NCBI GenBank assembly: GCA_028289405.1
Contig: JANQPP010000071.1
Span: forward strand, 62,001 to 126,000
From: Pirellulales bacterium
GTDB taxonomy: Bacteria > Planctomycetota > Planctomycetia > Pirellulales > JANQPP01
DNA length: 64,000 nucleotides
Direction: 5' to 3'
The notes beneath the pieces were generated by a model. That model was not told the origin of the DNA. It did not search any database and saw nothing but the letters and a program-made list of their open reading frames with translations. Within the stretch, counting starts at the first letter, position 1. Every line of letters starts with the position of its first letter. Below, piece after piece: positions 46,177-54,949 of this stretch. A program made the position numbers and the translations under genes.

Positions 46177-46490
46177 TTGAGAAACTTGACGCGTTGAACG
46201 GATTTCTACAGGTCGGTTTACGTCACGAGTGGTGAAAAGTTGCCGTCGCTCGCGCCATTATTTCGCGCGGCTTGCCACCGGACAACAGCTGTCAGCGCGG
46301 GCCAGAATCCCCTGAACACCGGTAGCACGGAATTGAGAAGGTGAGCGGGATATTTCGACCCACATCTTCCACGGTTCGCCCCGAAAAAATGGTGGCAACC
46401 GCGATCGGTGCCTGGAAGGAGGACACTTACGGCGCTGCAACGGGCAAGCCGGCTCAGCGACAAACCGGCCACGAGCCGCTAAGCCACTGT
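46177..46490. other. Intergenic region between the sigma54 activator and SpoVG genes
   Basis: About 310 bases between two minus-strand genes, so it holds the end of the SpoVG transcript and the leader of the activator. I see no clear -24/-12 or -35/-10 element, RNA or repeat. Confidence 0.35.
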
Positions 46491-47096
46491 TTAGAAAATA
46501 CCAGCCCCAAAATCTGAACTTGGATGATCACGGTGCTCTTCGGTCCTGGAGTACTTGGCCGGTTTATGGGGGCCCTGTGGATGCGCATGGGACGTCGCCG
46601 GTTTTTCGACCGGCGATTTGTGGTCCAATTTTCCGGAAGGGCCCACGCCGCGCTGCGCGTGGGGCGCGGGGATGTAATCGTCATGCTCAAAGTCGTCATA
46701 GCGCGAGATATAACCTGGCAGCTTGGATTGCTCCAGTTCGTGGCGGTATTCGCGAATCACCCGATCCTGGATCATTTCCCGGCATGCGGAATTGATGGGA
46801 TGCGCGATATCGGCATAGAGCTTCGCCCGGCCGTCCTCATCCTTGATCGAGCGATCTTCTTCCAAGGCTCGACCACATTGATTGCAAAAACCGGCCCGCA
46901 GATGATTTTTGCAGCCGCACGATGGGCAATGTGCCGTGAGCTTCCGGCTGGGCATGGCCACGAATGGCCCATTGGTCCCTTCAATGATCTTCAAGTCCCG
47001 GACCACGAAACAGTTGTCGAAAGTAATTGAGCAGAACGCCTGAAGACGTTCACCGGCATCTTCCATCAACTTGATGCGAACTTCGGTGATTTCCAC
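46491..47096 (-). CDS. spoVG: SpoVG-family regulator with inserted zinc ribbon
   Basis: The protein has 201 residues. The SpoVG core is MEITEVRIKLMED...LQAFCSITFDNCFVVRDLKIIEG...GPFVAMPSRK. Before the second half of the core a zinc ribbon is inserted with Cys57, Cys60, Cys71 and Cys74 (CPSCGCKNHLRAGFCNQCG). The core then resumes with YADIAHPINSACREMIQDRVI. The last 75 residues are a His/Pro/Lys-rich tail. Classic SpoVG has about 95 residues without a ribbon and binds DNA or RNA. It lies 30 bases after ispE, the same order as in Firmicutes. Confidence 0.92.
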   Translation of the reverse strand: MEITEVRIKLMEDAGERLQAFCSITFDNCFVVRDLKIIEGTNGPFVAMPSRKLTAHCPSCGCKNHLRAGFCNQCGRALEEDRSIKDEDGRAKLYADIAHPINSACREMIQDRVIREYRHELEQSKLPGYISRYDDFEHDDYIPAPHAQRGVGPSGKLDHKSPVEKPATSHAHPQGPHKPAKYSRTEEHRDHPSSDFGAGIF

Positions 47097-47126
47097 TGCC
47101 GTTCTCCTAATTGAAGGCGACTTCTG

Positions 47127-48044
47127 CTAGCGGCAAGAACGCAGAGCGTAGGTTTTTCCAAGCTGCGTTCCCCTGGCTCCGAAACGCCGTGACAAACGGC
47201 GGGCATGAGCCGCGCTGCGGCACAAAGCGAAATATCCGGTGCCGCTGCCACTAAGTTGGTGCCCCAGGCAATCCGTGTCTTCGAACGTGTTCGCGAATTC
47301 CGCGATTTCCCGCGACAAACGCTGTGCAGCCGGCTGCAAGCGATTCAAGAAGTAGTGTGCCAAGTGGCGATGGTCTCCGCGGCATTGCAAGGCCCGTAAC
47401 AAGGGCCGGCAATTCGCTGGATTCTTGGCGGGTTGGCAATTCGCGTAGACTTGCCCCGTATTCAAACCGCTGGGCGGGCAAATCAAAAGAAAATGCAATC
47501 CCTGCAACCCGGACACTGGCTCGACTTGCTCTCCCTTGCCCGTGCAAATGGCTGCCGAGTTGTAAAGAAAGAAGGGGACGTCACTGCCCAATCCCGCAGC
47601 CAACTCCGCGAGTTGTTGCGTGGTCCAACCGAGTTCCCAGGCGAGATTCGCGGCCACTAAAGCGGCCGCCGCATCCGAGGAACCTCCCCCCAAACCGGCT
47701 GCCCATGGTATCCGCTTGACGAGCTCGACACGCGCACCATGACAAATTCCGGACCGTTGTTTCAGCAGCGTGAGCGCCCGAATGACGAGATTGCCGTCAT
47801 CCGAGGGAAGTTCCGGCGGCTGGTGGCAAGAGCCACTTCGAACGGCGAGACGATAAGAGATGCGGAACTCGAAATCGCCATCAGGGCACGGTTGAAGATT
47901 CACCGTGTCATACAAATCGACGGGAACCATGAGTGTTTCCACGTCATGAAACCCATCCGTGCGCCGACGTCTTACCTCTAAGAAAAGATTAAGTTTCGCC
48001 GGCGTCCAAATTTGAACCCGATTATGCAGACGGTAGATTAACAT
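47127..48044 (-). CDS. ispE: 4-diphosphocytidyl-2-C-methyl-D-erythritol kinase
   Basis: The protein has about 305 residues. It shows TPAKLNLFLEV at the start, the GHMP ATP loop PWAAGLGGGSSDAAAAL, and GLGSDVPFFLYN with the catalytic aspartate. It phosphorylates the methylerythritol pathway intermediate toward isopentenyl diphosphate, the substrate of prenyl synthases such as the one at 9.6 kb. The ATG at 48044 is chosen, with CAGGG shortly before it, over the GTG at 48077 that adds 11 residues not needed by the fold. It heads the ispE-spoVG unit. Confidence 0.92.
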   Translation of the reverse strand: MLIYRLHNRVQIWTPAKLNLFLEVRRRRTDGFHDVETLMVPVDLYDTVNLQPCPDGDFEFRISYRLAVRSGSCHQPPELPSDDGNLVIRALTLLKQRSGICHGARVELVKRIPWAAGLGGGSSDAAAALVAANLAWELGWTTQQLAELAAGLGSDVPFFLYNSAAICTGKGEQVEPVSGLQGLHFLLICPPSGLNTGQVYANCQPAKNPANCRPLLRALQCRGDHRHLAHYFLNRLQPAAQRLSREIAEFANTFEDTDCLGHQLSGSGTGYFALCRSAAHARRLSRRFGARGTQLGKTYALRSCR

Positions 48045-48694
48045 CCCTGAAAACCCTGACCCTACCTCGCGGCCCACTCATCCCAGAGTTGCCCCCTCCG
48101 GAGGTTCTCGCAGATTTTCGACCGTGCGTTGCCGCCCCTCCTCCTTAACAGGCAAATTCCATGCTCGCCTCGTCTCCGCACGGACAGACTTTGCGCGAAG
48201 CTTCTTCTCTCCCGCAATTACGTGACTAGACCCTGCCGCGATCCCCTTCTCATGTTCTTACGGCGTTGCGAAACCTTTCCCGATCATCGCCACCGAATCT
48301 TCACGAGACGTAAACCACGCTGCCAAATAATGTTATCGTTTTTTACAAAAAGGGTCAAGCCTTCGCGATCGAAAGCCGAGCAATGTGCGCGAATCGTTTT
48401 AATGTCCAACGTGAACTCTGCGGTAGGGAGTTCGTTTCGCGCATGAGGTTATTGCACCAAACTTTGTGGCGGCAAGGGATGGGTTCGCCATCGTCCGACA
48501 AATGAGAGGCGAGCTTAGAAATTCACTGCCTTTTAGTGGTGATACATCAGGCAATGCGTGGTGTCCGGCACGTACACGGCCCTATTTACCCATTTAGAAT
48601 GTGAACTCGAAACACCGTGCCGTGGGCGGCATTTGAAGTCGATGGCCGGAATCACCAAAAGATCATCAGAACCACATGTTTTTCACATCGATTT
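48045..48694. other. Long upstream region of ispE-spoVG
   Basis: About 650 bases upstream of ispE, reaching to the ABC permease stop. It holds a promoter for ispE (listed separately), so the leader would be about 280 bases. No credible gene was seen. Confidence 0.4.
48330..48358 (-). promoter_or_regulatory. Sigma70-like promoter for ispE-spoVG
   Basis: On the minus strand TTGACC (48358-48353) is followed after 17 bases by TAACAT (48335-48330). The -35 matches at five of six positions and the -10 at four. The predicted start near 48323 leaves a leader of about 280 bases before the IspE ATG. Confidence 0.45.
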
Positions 48695-49771
48695 TCAGTT
48701 GTCCCAACGAAACCATTTCAAGGCGAGAAGAAAAGAACCAGCGGCCCACGCCAGCATCAACATGCATTCGGCGGCAATGACCATGGGTCCCGAGCCTTCC
48801 AGCATCACCGCCCGCAAGGCATCATTCAAGGCAGTTAGGGGGAGGGCTTGAATGAATGGCTGGGCGGCGTCCGGGAAACGGTCGGTGGAAAAAAAGATGC
48901 CCGACATGACCCACATGGGGAGCATCACTAGATTCATGATGCCTGACACGGCTTCCAGCGTACGCGCCCGGCTGGCCACCAAGAGCCCGATTCCAGCAAA
49001 CATGGTTGCCCCCAACAGGATCAAGGCGGTCAATAGCAAAAGGCTGCCTTCAATCTTCACGCCAAATACAAGCCAGCCGAAAAACAGCATCGTGAGAACT
49101 TCCGGCACCATGAAGGCCATTCGGCTGATCATCAGGCCCGCCAGGAAGTCGGTTTTTCGCATGGGTGTGGCGAGAAAGCGTTTCAGCAGTCTGCGAATTC
49201 GCAAGTCCACCGTGACGAATCCGATGCCCCATAATCCGCCACCCATCAGCCCCATTCCCAATAGGCCTGGGACCAAAAAATCGATGTAACGCCCGCCAGG
49301 TTCCTGCTTCTCCACATTCTCGACGGCGACGGCATCTTCTCGTCCCGAGTCTCGCTGCAACACGTCATTCACGGCGTTCCGGGCCACGAGGCTACCCGGC
49401 TTCGTGGGGTCGAAATGATAGCGAAAACGGGGCGAGGATCCGTCCACTTCGACAAACAGGTCGGAGCGGCCAATTCGCAAGCGGCGGCGACAGACCGCTT
49501 CATTGTGAACAGCGACTTCAAAGACTTCTTCCTGGGACAAGACCTCGACCACTTGTTCCGCGTCGGAACCTGCCTGGACGTCCACGGAAATTTTTTCGAT
49601 GGGCCGATCCCGAAAGGCAATCCCCAAGGCAGCCATCATGATGACCGGAAAGCCGTAAACCCAAAAAACCGCCTCCGGTTCACGATAAAATTCGCGGAGC
49701 CGCACGAGCACCATTTCCCGCAACGGCGAATAGCGGCGAGTTTTGGGACTTGGCGTGTGTAGCTGGTTCAC
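48695..49771 (-). CDS. ABC-2 type transporter permease
   Basis: The protein has 358 residues. A first membrane segment is near residue 40 (VFWVYGFPVIMMAALGIAF), followed by an extracytoplasmic region of about 110 residues. The C-terminal half has five membrane segments with the ABC-2 motif LLKRFLATPMRKTDFLAGLMISR and the PMWVMSGIFFSTDRFPD loop. It forms an exporter with the adjacent ATPase, whose stop overlaps its GTG start (GTGA). The cargo (lipid, polysaccharide or drug) cannot be deduced. Confidence 0.88.
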   Translation of the reverse strand: MNQLHTPSPKTRRYSPLREMVLVRLREFYREPEAVFWVYGFPVIMMAALGIAFRDRPIEKISVDVQAGSDAEQVVEVLSQEEVFEVAVHNEAVCRRRLRIGRSDLFVEVDGSSPRFRYHFDPTKPGSLVARNAVNDVLQRDSGREDAVAVENVEKQEPGGRYIDFLVPGLLGMGLMGGGLWGIGFVTVDLRIRRLLKRFLATPMRKTDFLAGLMISRMAFMVPEVLTMLFFGWLVFGVKIEGSLLLLTALILLGATMFAGIGLLVASRARTLEAVSGIMNLVMLPMWVMSGIFFSTDRFPDAAQPFIQALPLTALNDALRAVMLEGSGPMVIAAECMLMLAWAAGSFLLALKWFRWDN

Positions 49772-50727
49772 GCTTGGGCCGTTTCCTGTTCCGTGAGGTG
49801 CCGTCCTGTGAGTTTCACGAAAACGTCTTCCAAGCTGGCATGGCGCGTCGTGAGGCCGGTCAGATTGATGTCGTGGGAAGACAACATTTCAAAAAGTCGA
49901 GGTAGCACGGAATGAGGTTGGGTCACGGCGCACTCGATGGCGGAAGGTTCCGCGCGAACCCCCTGAACCTCGGGCAGGGATTCCAGGGAATCGGCCAGCC
50001 TGCCAGTTTCCACGCCGTCTTCATCGACCGTGATGTGGATCATGTGCTCTCCACCGACGCTGGCAATCAGTTCACGTGGCGTGCCCAAGGCGATCACCTG
50101 GCCTTGGTCCACGATGGCCACGCGGTCGCAGAGCCGTTCCGCTTCATCCATGTAATGGGTCGTCAGCAATACGGTTCGTCCCCTACTCCGAAACTCGCGG
50201 ATGATCTGCCAAATCTCACGGCGGGACTGGGGATCGAGTCCCGTGGTCGGCTCATCCAGAAACAACAAATCGGGATCGCCGACCAGCGCGCACGCCACGG
50301 AAAGCCGCTGTTTTTGCCCGCCCGACAACGTGCGGATCCAGGCCTTGGACTTTTCCTCCAGTGAAACGCGGCGAATCGTTTCCGCCGGGTTCAAGCCACC
50401 ACGATAAAAACTTCGAAAAAGAGTCACGGTCTCCGAAACTGACAGCTTTTCCGAAAGTCGGGTTTCCTGAAGGGAAATACCGATACGCTCCCGCAGTTCG
50501 GCTTCGGCAGTTTTCCAACGCTTACCCAAGATTTCCACGTCACCACTGGTAGGCGGTAGCAGGCCCTCCATGATTTCGATGGTCGTGGTCTTTCCGGCTC
50601 CATTGGGACCGAGCACGCCGAAGCATTCCCCGGACTCCACGGCAAGATCCAGTCCTCGAACGGCCTCCACCGGAGGTTTGCCCGAGTAGGTTTTTCGCAG
50701 ATTCTCGCAGCGGACGGCGATCGGCAT
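49768..50727 (-). CDS. ABC transporter ATPase, ABC-2 exporter partner
   Basis: The protein has 319 residues. Walker A GPNGAGKTTT near 40-50, signature LSGGQKQRLSVA, Walker B LLFLDEPTTGLDPQ and switch His in LTTHYMDEAE are intact. The extra C-terminal domain of about 80 residues (HMIHITVDEDGVETGRLA) is typical of the DrrA/NodI-type subgroup. ATG 50727 is chosen, with AAGGAATATGG just before it. Coupled translation with the permease is likely. Confidence 0.92.
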   Translation of the reverse strand: MPIAVRCENLRKTYSGKPPVEAVRGLDLAVESGECFGVLGPNGAGKTTTIEIMEGLLPPTSGDVEILGKRWKTAEAELRERIGISLQETRLSEKLSVSETVTLFRSFYRGGLNPAETIRRVSLEEKSKAWIRTLSGGQKQRLSVACALVGDPDLLFLDEPTTGLDPQSRREIWQIIREFRSRGRTVLLTTHYMDEAERLCDRVAIVDQGQVIALGTPRELIASVGGEHMIHITVDEDGVETGRLADSLESLPEVQGVRAEPSAIECAVTQPHSVLPRLFEMLSSHDINLTGLTTRHASLEDVFVKLTGRHLTEQETAQA

Positions 50728-51074
50728 GGACCATATTCCTTGAAACAAACGGCCTCATCACGGCGGATTCGCCGATGATGGGCTCATCTTAGAGGAAATT
50801 GTGGACCGACTTTGATGATCGTGCTTGGAAGCCACTATTTTCCCGACTTCCGCGATCCGCACAACAGCCAATCAAGGCACGGATCTTGCTTTGGGCAGCC
50901 ATTAATCAGGGAGAGGACAAGTCTCGTCCGCGAGAGGTTCATCCATTCGAAATGGATCACCAAAGTAGGGATGCCTTTTGAATAACCAGCGAAGAAACTG
51001 GCGCACCCGCACCAAGGCATCATCGAGCAGAATCTTCGCGGTGAAAGGCCACTCAGAAAATGGTGTGAAACACC
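50728..51074. other. Intergenic region, nothing recognised
   Basis: About 350 bases between two minus-strand genes. Short chance frames exist on both strands, but none has a good start or composition. No RNA, repeat or clear promoter was seen. Confidence 0.35.
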
Positions 51075-51650
51075 CTACAGCGGATGTCGTGGCAGTTCGC
51101 GAGGAAAAGGAGGGGGTTCACTCTTGGGGATAGGCGTATTCAGGTCCCGGCACCAGACCTTGCGCTCCTCCGGCGAAGCATAGTAGCGAAGCCAAGTATC
51201 CGGATTGTTCCCCGAATCGGCACAATCCCAGTGAAGGTAATTGGTGCCGTAATCGATCTTCTTTTCCTTGGCCGGAAGGATGTCCCGATAAATCAGCTCA
51301 TAGAGCTGCCGGTCATTGAGATGATCGGTGAAATCGAGCACGATCCGTTTCTGGAATAAGCGGTGAATCGTGGTCCACAAGACTTGGTGTAGCTCTTCAT
51401 CGCTGAGGGAATCTGGCGGCGCGAGCGTCATTTCCGGTTCAAACCAGTGCGAAATCGGCACGACCGGTGCCCGCTCCCAGGCGAGCATGGCGGACAAATA
51501 TTCGTTTTCGACGATGGTGGGCACCGCAGCCATGTTCAACCAATCGACGGAATCGTCCAGAAACGGCTCCAGATCGTTCCGGAGATCCGCGTTTAAGAGC
51601 AATTGCTCGACTTCTTCGGGTGATGGCCGCTTCGCGCTGTACATAACCAC
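51075..51650 (-). CDS. Conserved planctomycete protein of unknown function
   Basis: The protein has 191 residues and is acidic and soluble. Helical segments SPEEVEQLLLNADLRNDLEPFLDD and LSDEELHQVLWTTIHRLFQKRIVLDF are visible, then a middle block IDYGTNYLHWDCADSGNNPDTWL and a Pro-rich end. The DLNTPIPKSEPPPFPRELPRHPL tail looks unstructured. GTG 51650 and ATG 51644 are both possible; GGAAGG lies 6 bases before the GTG. There is no recognised domain. Confidence 0.65.
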   Translation of the reverse strand: MVMYSAKRPSPEEVEQLLLNADLRNDLEPFLDDSVDWLNMAAVPTIVENEYLSAMLAWERAPVVPISHWFEPEMTLAPPDSLSDEELHQVLWTTIHRLFQKRIVLDFTDHLNDRQLYELIYRDILPAKEKKIDYGTNYLHWDCADSGNNPDTWLRYYASPEERKVWCRDLNTPIPKSEPPPFPRELPRHPL

Positions 51651-51918
51651 GAAATACCTTCCAAGGACGTTCGCCGTGGGTGCCGGTCGTTGAGCTTCTT
51701 TCTTCGACTTTATCAGCTATCCTCTCTTGATCAAGAGATTGGCCGCCTTGTCCGCCCGGCATTTTTCGACCTCACGGTGAACAATCGGTAGAACACGCAA
51801 GGTGGCTCTGTTTCGTCAATTCGAGTGACAAACTACACGTACAAAACCACTGTCAAGACGTTTGATTCCATGGACAATGCATGCCGCGGGTCCACTGAAA
51901 AACTGCGAAGGGAGATTT

Positions 51919-53757
51919 TCAATCCGAAGGCGTTCCCAACAACACCAAGGCTTGGCCGGACAGCGGCACGACGAAATGTTGTTCCTGCTCTATCCACAAA
52001 CTGCCGATCAATGCCCCGTCGAGACGGGATACGACGGCGGCTCCTTTCCAATCCGGCTCCAAGGCAACGGCCGGGTCAATCCGCCAACCCGATTCGGAAG
52101 TGCTCAGCCTTCCGGAAGCCAAAGGGAGAGGGTGCTTCAGTGGATCGGCTACGAGCAGGCAATCCTCGGGTTGTTGAGGAATTCTGACGCGGGAACGCGG
52201 AAATCCGCGGATTTCTTTCATCCATGAGCGCGGTAACTCCAATACGGAATAGGGGGCCGCATTCTTAAAACGACTGGCATCGACTTTCAATTTCTTGCCC
52301 AATAAAGAGAGGTTTAGCGGTTGCTTATCCAATGCGGCTTCTGGAAGCAACATACCGGTTAGGACGAGTAGGCGGCCTCCCTCCAGCAGGACCACCCAGC
52401 CTTCTTTTTGCTGTTGGGTCTTGAGCCAACCGTTTCGCCTCCATTCCAAGGTTGCCATCGCCGGCTGTGGCAGCGGCAGGTTATTCGGCAACAGGCTGCT
52501 TCCCAGAGGAATCCGGGCCTGCTGCTGGAGTTCATCTTCTTCCGGAGCTTTTCCCAAGGAGAAGCGGTGCCCGGTCGCGACCGGTTGGCCCGCCGGCTCG
52601 GGAGTGATCAACGCCACGCCACCTCCGGCCAAGGTCGATAGAGAGTCCACGTCCATGCGAAATCCCCCGATTCCCAGTTGGACATCCATGCCACTTACCG
52701 CCCAAAACCGTGTGTTGTCGCGAATGAGTTGGCGAAAATCCGGCAAAACATACGCCCGGGATTCCACTCGCACCGCGTCGCTGCTGAGCCCCACGCCAAG
52801 AATTTTTCCCACCTCCATGCCGCGAAATTTGATCGGCGCGCCGACGGTAAGGCCCTCCCGTGTGTCGGACTCGATCGTGATCTCCAGGCCGCCCGCGCTC
52901 CGCTCGGGCATCGCCGGAGGCGCTTCGAGCCCGTCGAACACGGTCCGGGGCTGGGCACCCGTAGCGCCGGGTAGCACGGCGAGGAACTTTCCCCCCACGA
53001 CGGTATCCAAACCTCGCACGCCCGTCATCGTGATGCGGGGCCGCTCCACCCAAAACAGCGTGCCTTGCCGGGCTAGGGCCGAAGCGCTGGTGATCAGCCG
53101 GACCTTGATCGCCACTCCACTCAGGTCCTTGCTCAAGGTCACCGCCGTCACTTCTCCCACATCGATGCCGCGATACTTCACCACGTCGCCGACAGCCAAG
53201 CCTTGCCCCGTGCGAAAGCGCACGACGATCTCCGGCGCCTCCGCTGCGTTCAAGGCGGGCGGGGCTTCCAAACCCGTGAATTCCGTTTGCCTCGGGCCAT
53301 CTCGATGCCCTGGCTTCACACCGACATAATTCGCTCCGACCAACGTGTCGAGGCCACGCAACCGGGACAGGCTCAATTGGGGTCGTTCGATCCAGAACTC
53401 GCTGCCACGTCGCGCGATGGATTCGGCATGGGATTCTAGTTCGATACTCACATCCAGCCTGTCTAGGTCCGTATGGAGAAGGACCGAGACGACCTCGCCT
53501 ATTTCCACGCCCCGGAACCGGAGGACGTCTCCGGGTTTGATGCCGTGGCCATTTTCAAAAGTCACCACGATCACCGGACGCTGCTGAAAAAGCGTAGTGC
53601 CAACCAGGCCCAAGGCCACCACGCCGCAGAAAGCAGTGAGCACCCACATCCGTGTGGAAAGCAGGATCCGGTATTTACTTCGCCAGGACGATGCCTCGCG
53701 CACGCGGGCCAACGGCAATTCCGGCTCGGCTTCGTTTTTAATGGGTTGGACAGTCAC
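51919..53757 (-). CDS. pqiB: PqiB-like triple MCE-domain membrane protein
   Basis: The protein has 612 residues. A single membrane segment lies at 36-56 (STRMWVLTAFCGVVALGLVG). Three MCE domains follow, each with a glycine-rich start: GIKPGDVLRFRGVEIGEV, GLAVGDVVKYRGIDVGEV and GLTVGAPIKFRGMEVGKI. Each has an xSLxxLxxLxx-type segment such as LRGLDTLVGANYVGV. Beyond about residue 400 is a long C-terminal region. Such proteins form a lipid channel across the periplasm. GTG 53757 is chosen for its GTGA overlap with the PqiA stop. Confidence 0.88.
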   Translation of the reverse strand: MTVQPIKNEAEPELPLARVREASSWRSKYRILLSTRMWVLTAFCGVVALGLVGTTLFQQRPVIVVTFENGHGIKPGDVLRFRGVEIGEVVSVLLHTDLDRLDVSIELESHAESIARRGSEFWIERPQLSLSRLRGLDTLVGANYVGVKPGHRDGPRQTEFTGLEAPPALNAAEAPEIVVRFRTGQGLAVGDVVKYRGIDVGEVTAVTLSKDLSGVAIKVRLITSASALARQGTLFWVERPRITMTGVRGLDTVVGGKFLAVLPGATGAQPRTVFDGLEAPPAMPERSAGGLEITIESDTREGLTVGAPIKFRGMEVGKILGVGLSSDAVRVESRAYVLPDFRQLIRDNTRFWAVSGMDVQLGIGGFRMDVDSLSTLAGGGVALITPEPAGQPVATGHRFSLGKAPEEDELQQQARIPLGSSLLPNNLPLPQPAMATLEWRRNGWLKTQQQKEGWVVLLEGGRLLVLTGMLLPEAALDKQPLNLSLLGKKLKVDASRFKNAAPYSVLELPRSWMKEIRGFPRSRVRIPQQPEDCLLVADPLKHPLPLASGRLSTSESGWRIDPAVALEPDWKGAAVVSRLDGALIGSLWIEQEQHFVVPLSGQALVLLGTPSD

Positions 53758-54356
53758 GGGGCATCCTCCCAGATGGCATGTGCATCGAAACTCAGCGATG
53801 CGACGATACTCATGGCCACACATAGGGCGAACGCGACGACCGCCGGGCCGAAATGGAAGTCGACGAGGTCGCCAATCTTGACCAACATCACCATGAAGGC
53901 CAGCAGCAGCACATCCAGCATGCTCCATTTCCCCACGGATTCCATGGCGCGGTAGGTCAACGCCTTGTGTTTGCGCTGAAGCAACCCCAGCCAGCTTAAT
54001 TCCAGCAGCAAAAGTAGCTTTGCCAATGGGAAGATGATCGAGAACAAGAGCACGACCCCTCCCACAAACCATTCTTGTTGGCGAAGCAGTTCAATCACGC
54101 CCGTGACAATGCTGGATTCGTATCTGTGACCAAGTTTTTCGACTTCCAAAATGGGGAGCAGGACCGCCGGGAAAAAAAGCATCAGCGCGCCAAGCGTGGC
54201 GGCGGCGGTCCTGGCGGAACCACGCTGAGCGTCGCGTTTGGCGTGGATCGCCGTGCCGCAACGCTTGCACTCTACCGCGTGCCCCGCTGGAATTGCTGGC
54301 AACCGCTGAATCAGGCCGCAGCAATGGCAGGCGTGCAGCGGTAGTTGATGAGACAT
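53754..54356 (-). CDS. pqiA: PqiA-like membrane protein
   Basis: The protein has 200 residues. It begins with two zinc-binding cysteine pairs (C10-C13 and C30-C33, CHCCG...ECKRCG) and then about four membrane segments, including ALMLFFPAVLLPILEVE, GGVVLLFSIIFPLAKLLLLLEL and VLLLAFMVMLVKIGDLV. PqiA normally has two such modules, and this has one. It is the partner of the MCE protein, and their genes overlap by four bases. The pair likely moves lipids between membranes. Confidence 0.88.
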   Translation of the reverse strand: MSHQLPLHACHCCGLIQRLPAIPAGHAVECKRCGTAIHAKRDAQRGSARTAAATLGALMLFFPAVLLPILEVEKLGHRYESSIVTGVIELLRQQEWFVGGVVLLFSIIFPLAKLLLLLELSWLGLLQRKHKALTYRAMESVGKWSMLDVLLLAFMVMLVKIGDLVDFHFGPAVVAFALCVAMSIVASLSFDAHAIWEDAP

Positions 54357-54520
54357 ACGCGCGACCGTATCGAGTGCGGGCCGGGGAAATTAAGCACGTG
54401 GGAAGCAGATTCCGCATGGGAGCCGAGCCTGCCTACACGAATTATTCCCCGATAAGCCGCCCTTGGGCCAGAGCGCAGCTTGGTAAGCTGGTCTCGGATC
54501 ACGGAAGTGGAAACACGATT

Positions 54521-54916
54521 CTATTCGCTTTTGAGATCGAAATTGATCTTATTGCTACCAGAACTGACTTCCGCCGTCAGTTCACTTTCAGCATGGTATT
54601 TGGGCGGAAGTTGTGCGAACGGTTGTCCTTCAACGGTCGGCAGGCGGTTGATCTTCACCAAGTGCGTTCCCACGACCGCCCCTTTGACATCCTTGAGATA
54701 GGTCAGTTCGTAGTTTCCTTGCTCATCCGTGTAGCCTAGAGATGGTCGAAAACCCTCTTGCTGAAAGCTGATGCCCGCATTGGGCAGCGGATCCCCGTCG
54801 AGCGTGATCGTCCCCGAGACGCGGCCAATATTGGGCCCGTCCCGCCCACACCCGGCGGCCAAAGTCACGAATCCCAGCATCCCAATGCATATCGGTAGCC
54901 CGAGTCGTGGCCGCAT
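54521..54916 (-). CDS. Lipoprotein with carboxypeptidase-regulatory-like fold
   Basis: The protein has 131 residues. ATG 54916 gives a lipoprotein leader ending in LAAGCG, a lipobox with Cys near 24. The rest, VSGTITLDGDPLPNAGISFQQEG...GYTDEQGNYELTYL, is the carboxypeptidase-regulatory-like beta-sandwich found in many planctomycete lipoproteins. It is 33 bases downstream of the DUF1559 stop, in the same direction, so the two form a pair. Confidence 0.82.
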   Translation of the reverse strand: MRPRLGLPICIGMLGFVTLAAGCGRDGPNIGRVSGTITLDGDPLPNAGISFQQEGFRPSLGYTDEQGNYELTYLKDVKGAVVGTHLVKINRLPTVEGQPFAQLPPKYHAESELTAEVSSGSNKINFDLKSE

Positions 54917-54949
54917 GGCGATTCCTTTTCTATTTTCATGCAACCGGGT

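Noticed and set aside
50799..51023. Short open frames between the ABC ATPase and the conserved protein gene
   Set aside because: Frames on both strands overlap each other, have no ribosome site and show chance composition.
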